From: an uncultured Methanolobus sp.
GTDB lineage: Archaea > Halobacteriota > Methanosarcinia > Methanosarcinales > Methanosarcinaceae
Direction of reading: 5' to 3'
Assembly: GCF_963665675.1 (NCBI RefSeq)
Contig: NZ_OY762426.1
Span: forward strand, 310,001-374,000
DNA: 64,000 nucleotides
Below, one piece after another: positions 63,963-64,000 of the stretch (position 1 is the first letter of the stretch; every line of letters begins with the position of its first letter). The position numbers and the translations under genes are program-made. The notes under the pieces are model-generated. The model saw only the letters and a program-made list of their open reading frames with translations. It was not told the DNA's origin and ran no database searches.

Positions 63963-64000
63963 GTTTTTTGCTGTTTTTCTATTATGAAGTTATTGAATAT

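Overview
This window comes from a methanogenic archaeon of the Methanosarcinaceae, most like a methylotrophic genus such as Methanolobus or Methanococcoides; the genus cannot be fixed by reading alone. The main evidence is a complete acetyl-CoA decarbonylase/synthase (ACDS) operon in the order cdhA-cdhB-cdhC-cooC-cdhD-cdhE. It is supported by archaeal informational genes (proteasome beta subunit, TFE, FttA/aCPSF1, NMD3), AksA for coenzyme B synthesis, archaeal riboflavin enzymes, and surface proteins with PGF-CTERM and PEF-CTERM sorting tails. The DNA is AT-rich. Many starts can be fixed by GGAG or GGTG ribosome-binding sites, and several genes look leaderless.

Layout. 1-675: edge of a secreted HEAT-repeat protein. 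739-8526: two BtuC/FecD-type ABC transporter operons around a cupin gene. The second operon encodes an unusual lipoprotein with two fused substrate-binding domains and has an alpha/beta hydrolase gene locked between permease and ATPase. 8900-11163: two divergent paralogous SAM methyltransferases. 11748-13348: HAD phosphatase and a HEAT lipoprotein. 13401-14915: an IS1634-type insertion sequence. 15001-22285: housekeeping block (fttA, psmB, HD protein, tfe, ATP-grasp, nmd3, DUF362 ferredoxin-like protein). 22622-23545: small cysteine-rich proteins and a hypothetical protein. 23682-31584: ACDS operon, with a hairpin terminator and what look like two duplicated promoters in the upstream region. 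31966-35246: AN1-finger rhomboid protease, a coupled unknown gene, NYN-domain protein, aksA. 35440-39283: co-directional DUF89-cooT-gap-FBPase/IMPase-nadK operon. 39413-43822: membrane protein, a decayed PEF-CTERM gene, a cation antiporter, a lipoprotein, an HTH-CBS regulator and a site-2 protease. 43984-46851: tandemly duplicated lipoproteins, one with an inserted domain. 47170-51320: two aminotransferases and flavin genes ribC, ribH, ribL. 51543-59111: stress and small-molecule genes, a 175-bp MITE, pyruvoyl arginine decarboxylase, a helicase with a TPR tail, FKBP. 59294-60894: an intact IS66-type element. 61096-63921: a large beta-helix PGF-CTERM surface protein.

How the genes work together. 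The ACDS operon makes or cleaves acetyl-CoA. CooC and, 7 kb upstream in another operon, CooT point to nickel delivery. The gap/FBPase/nadK operon fits gluconeogenesis from acetyl-CoA. The first 11 kb reads as a metal-chelate acquisition locus: two permeases, two ATPases, a double binding protein, a possible chelate esterase, a cupin and two methyltransferases. Its two transporter operons share a nearly identical 25-bp promoter box. This locus and the duplicated ACDS promoter are the most interesting regions. No tRNA, rRNA or CRISPR array was seen.
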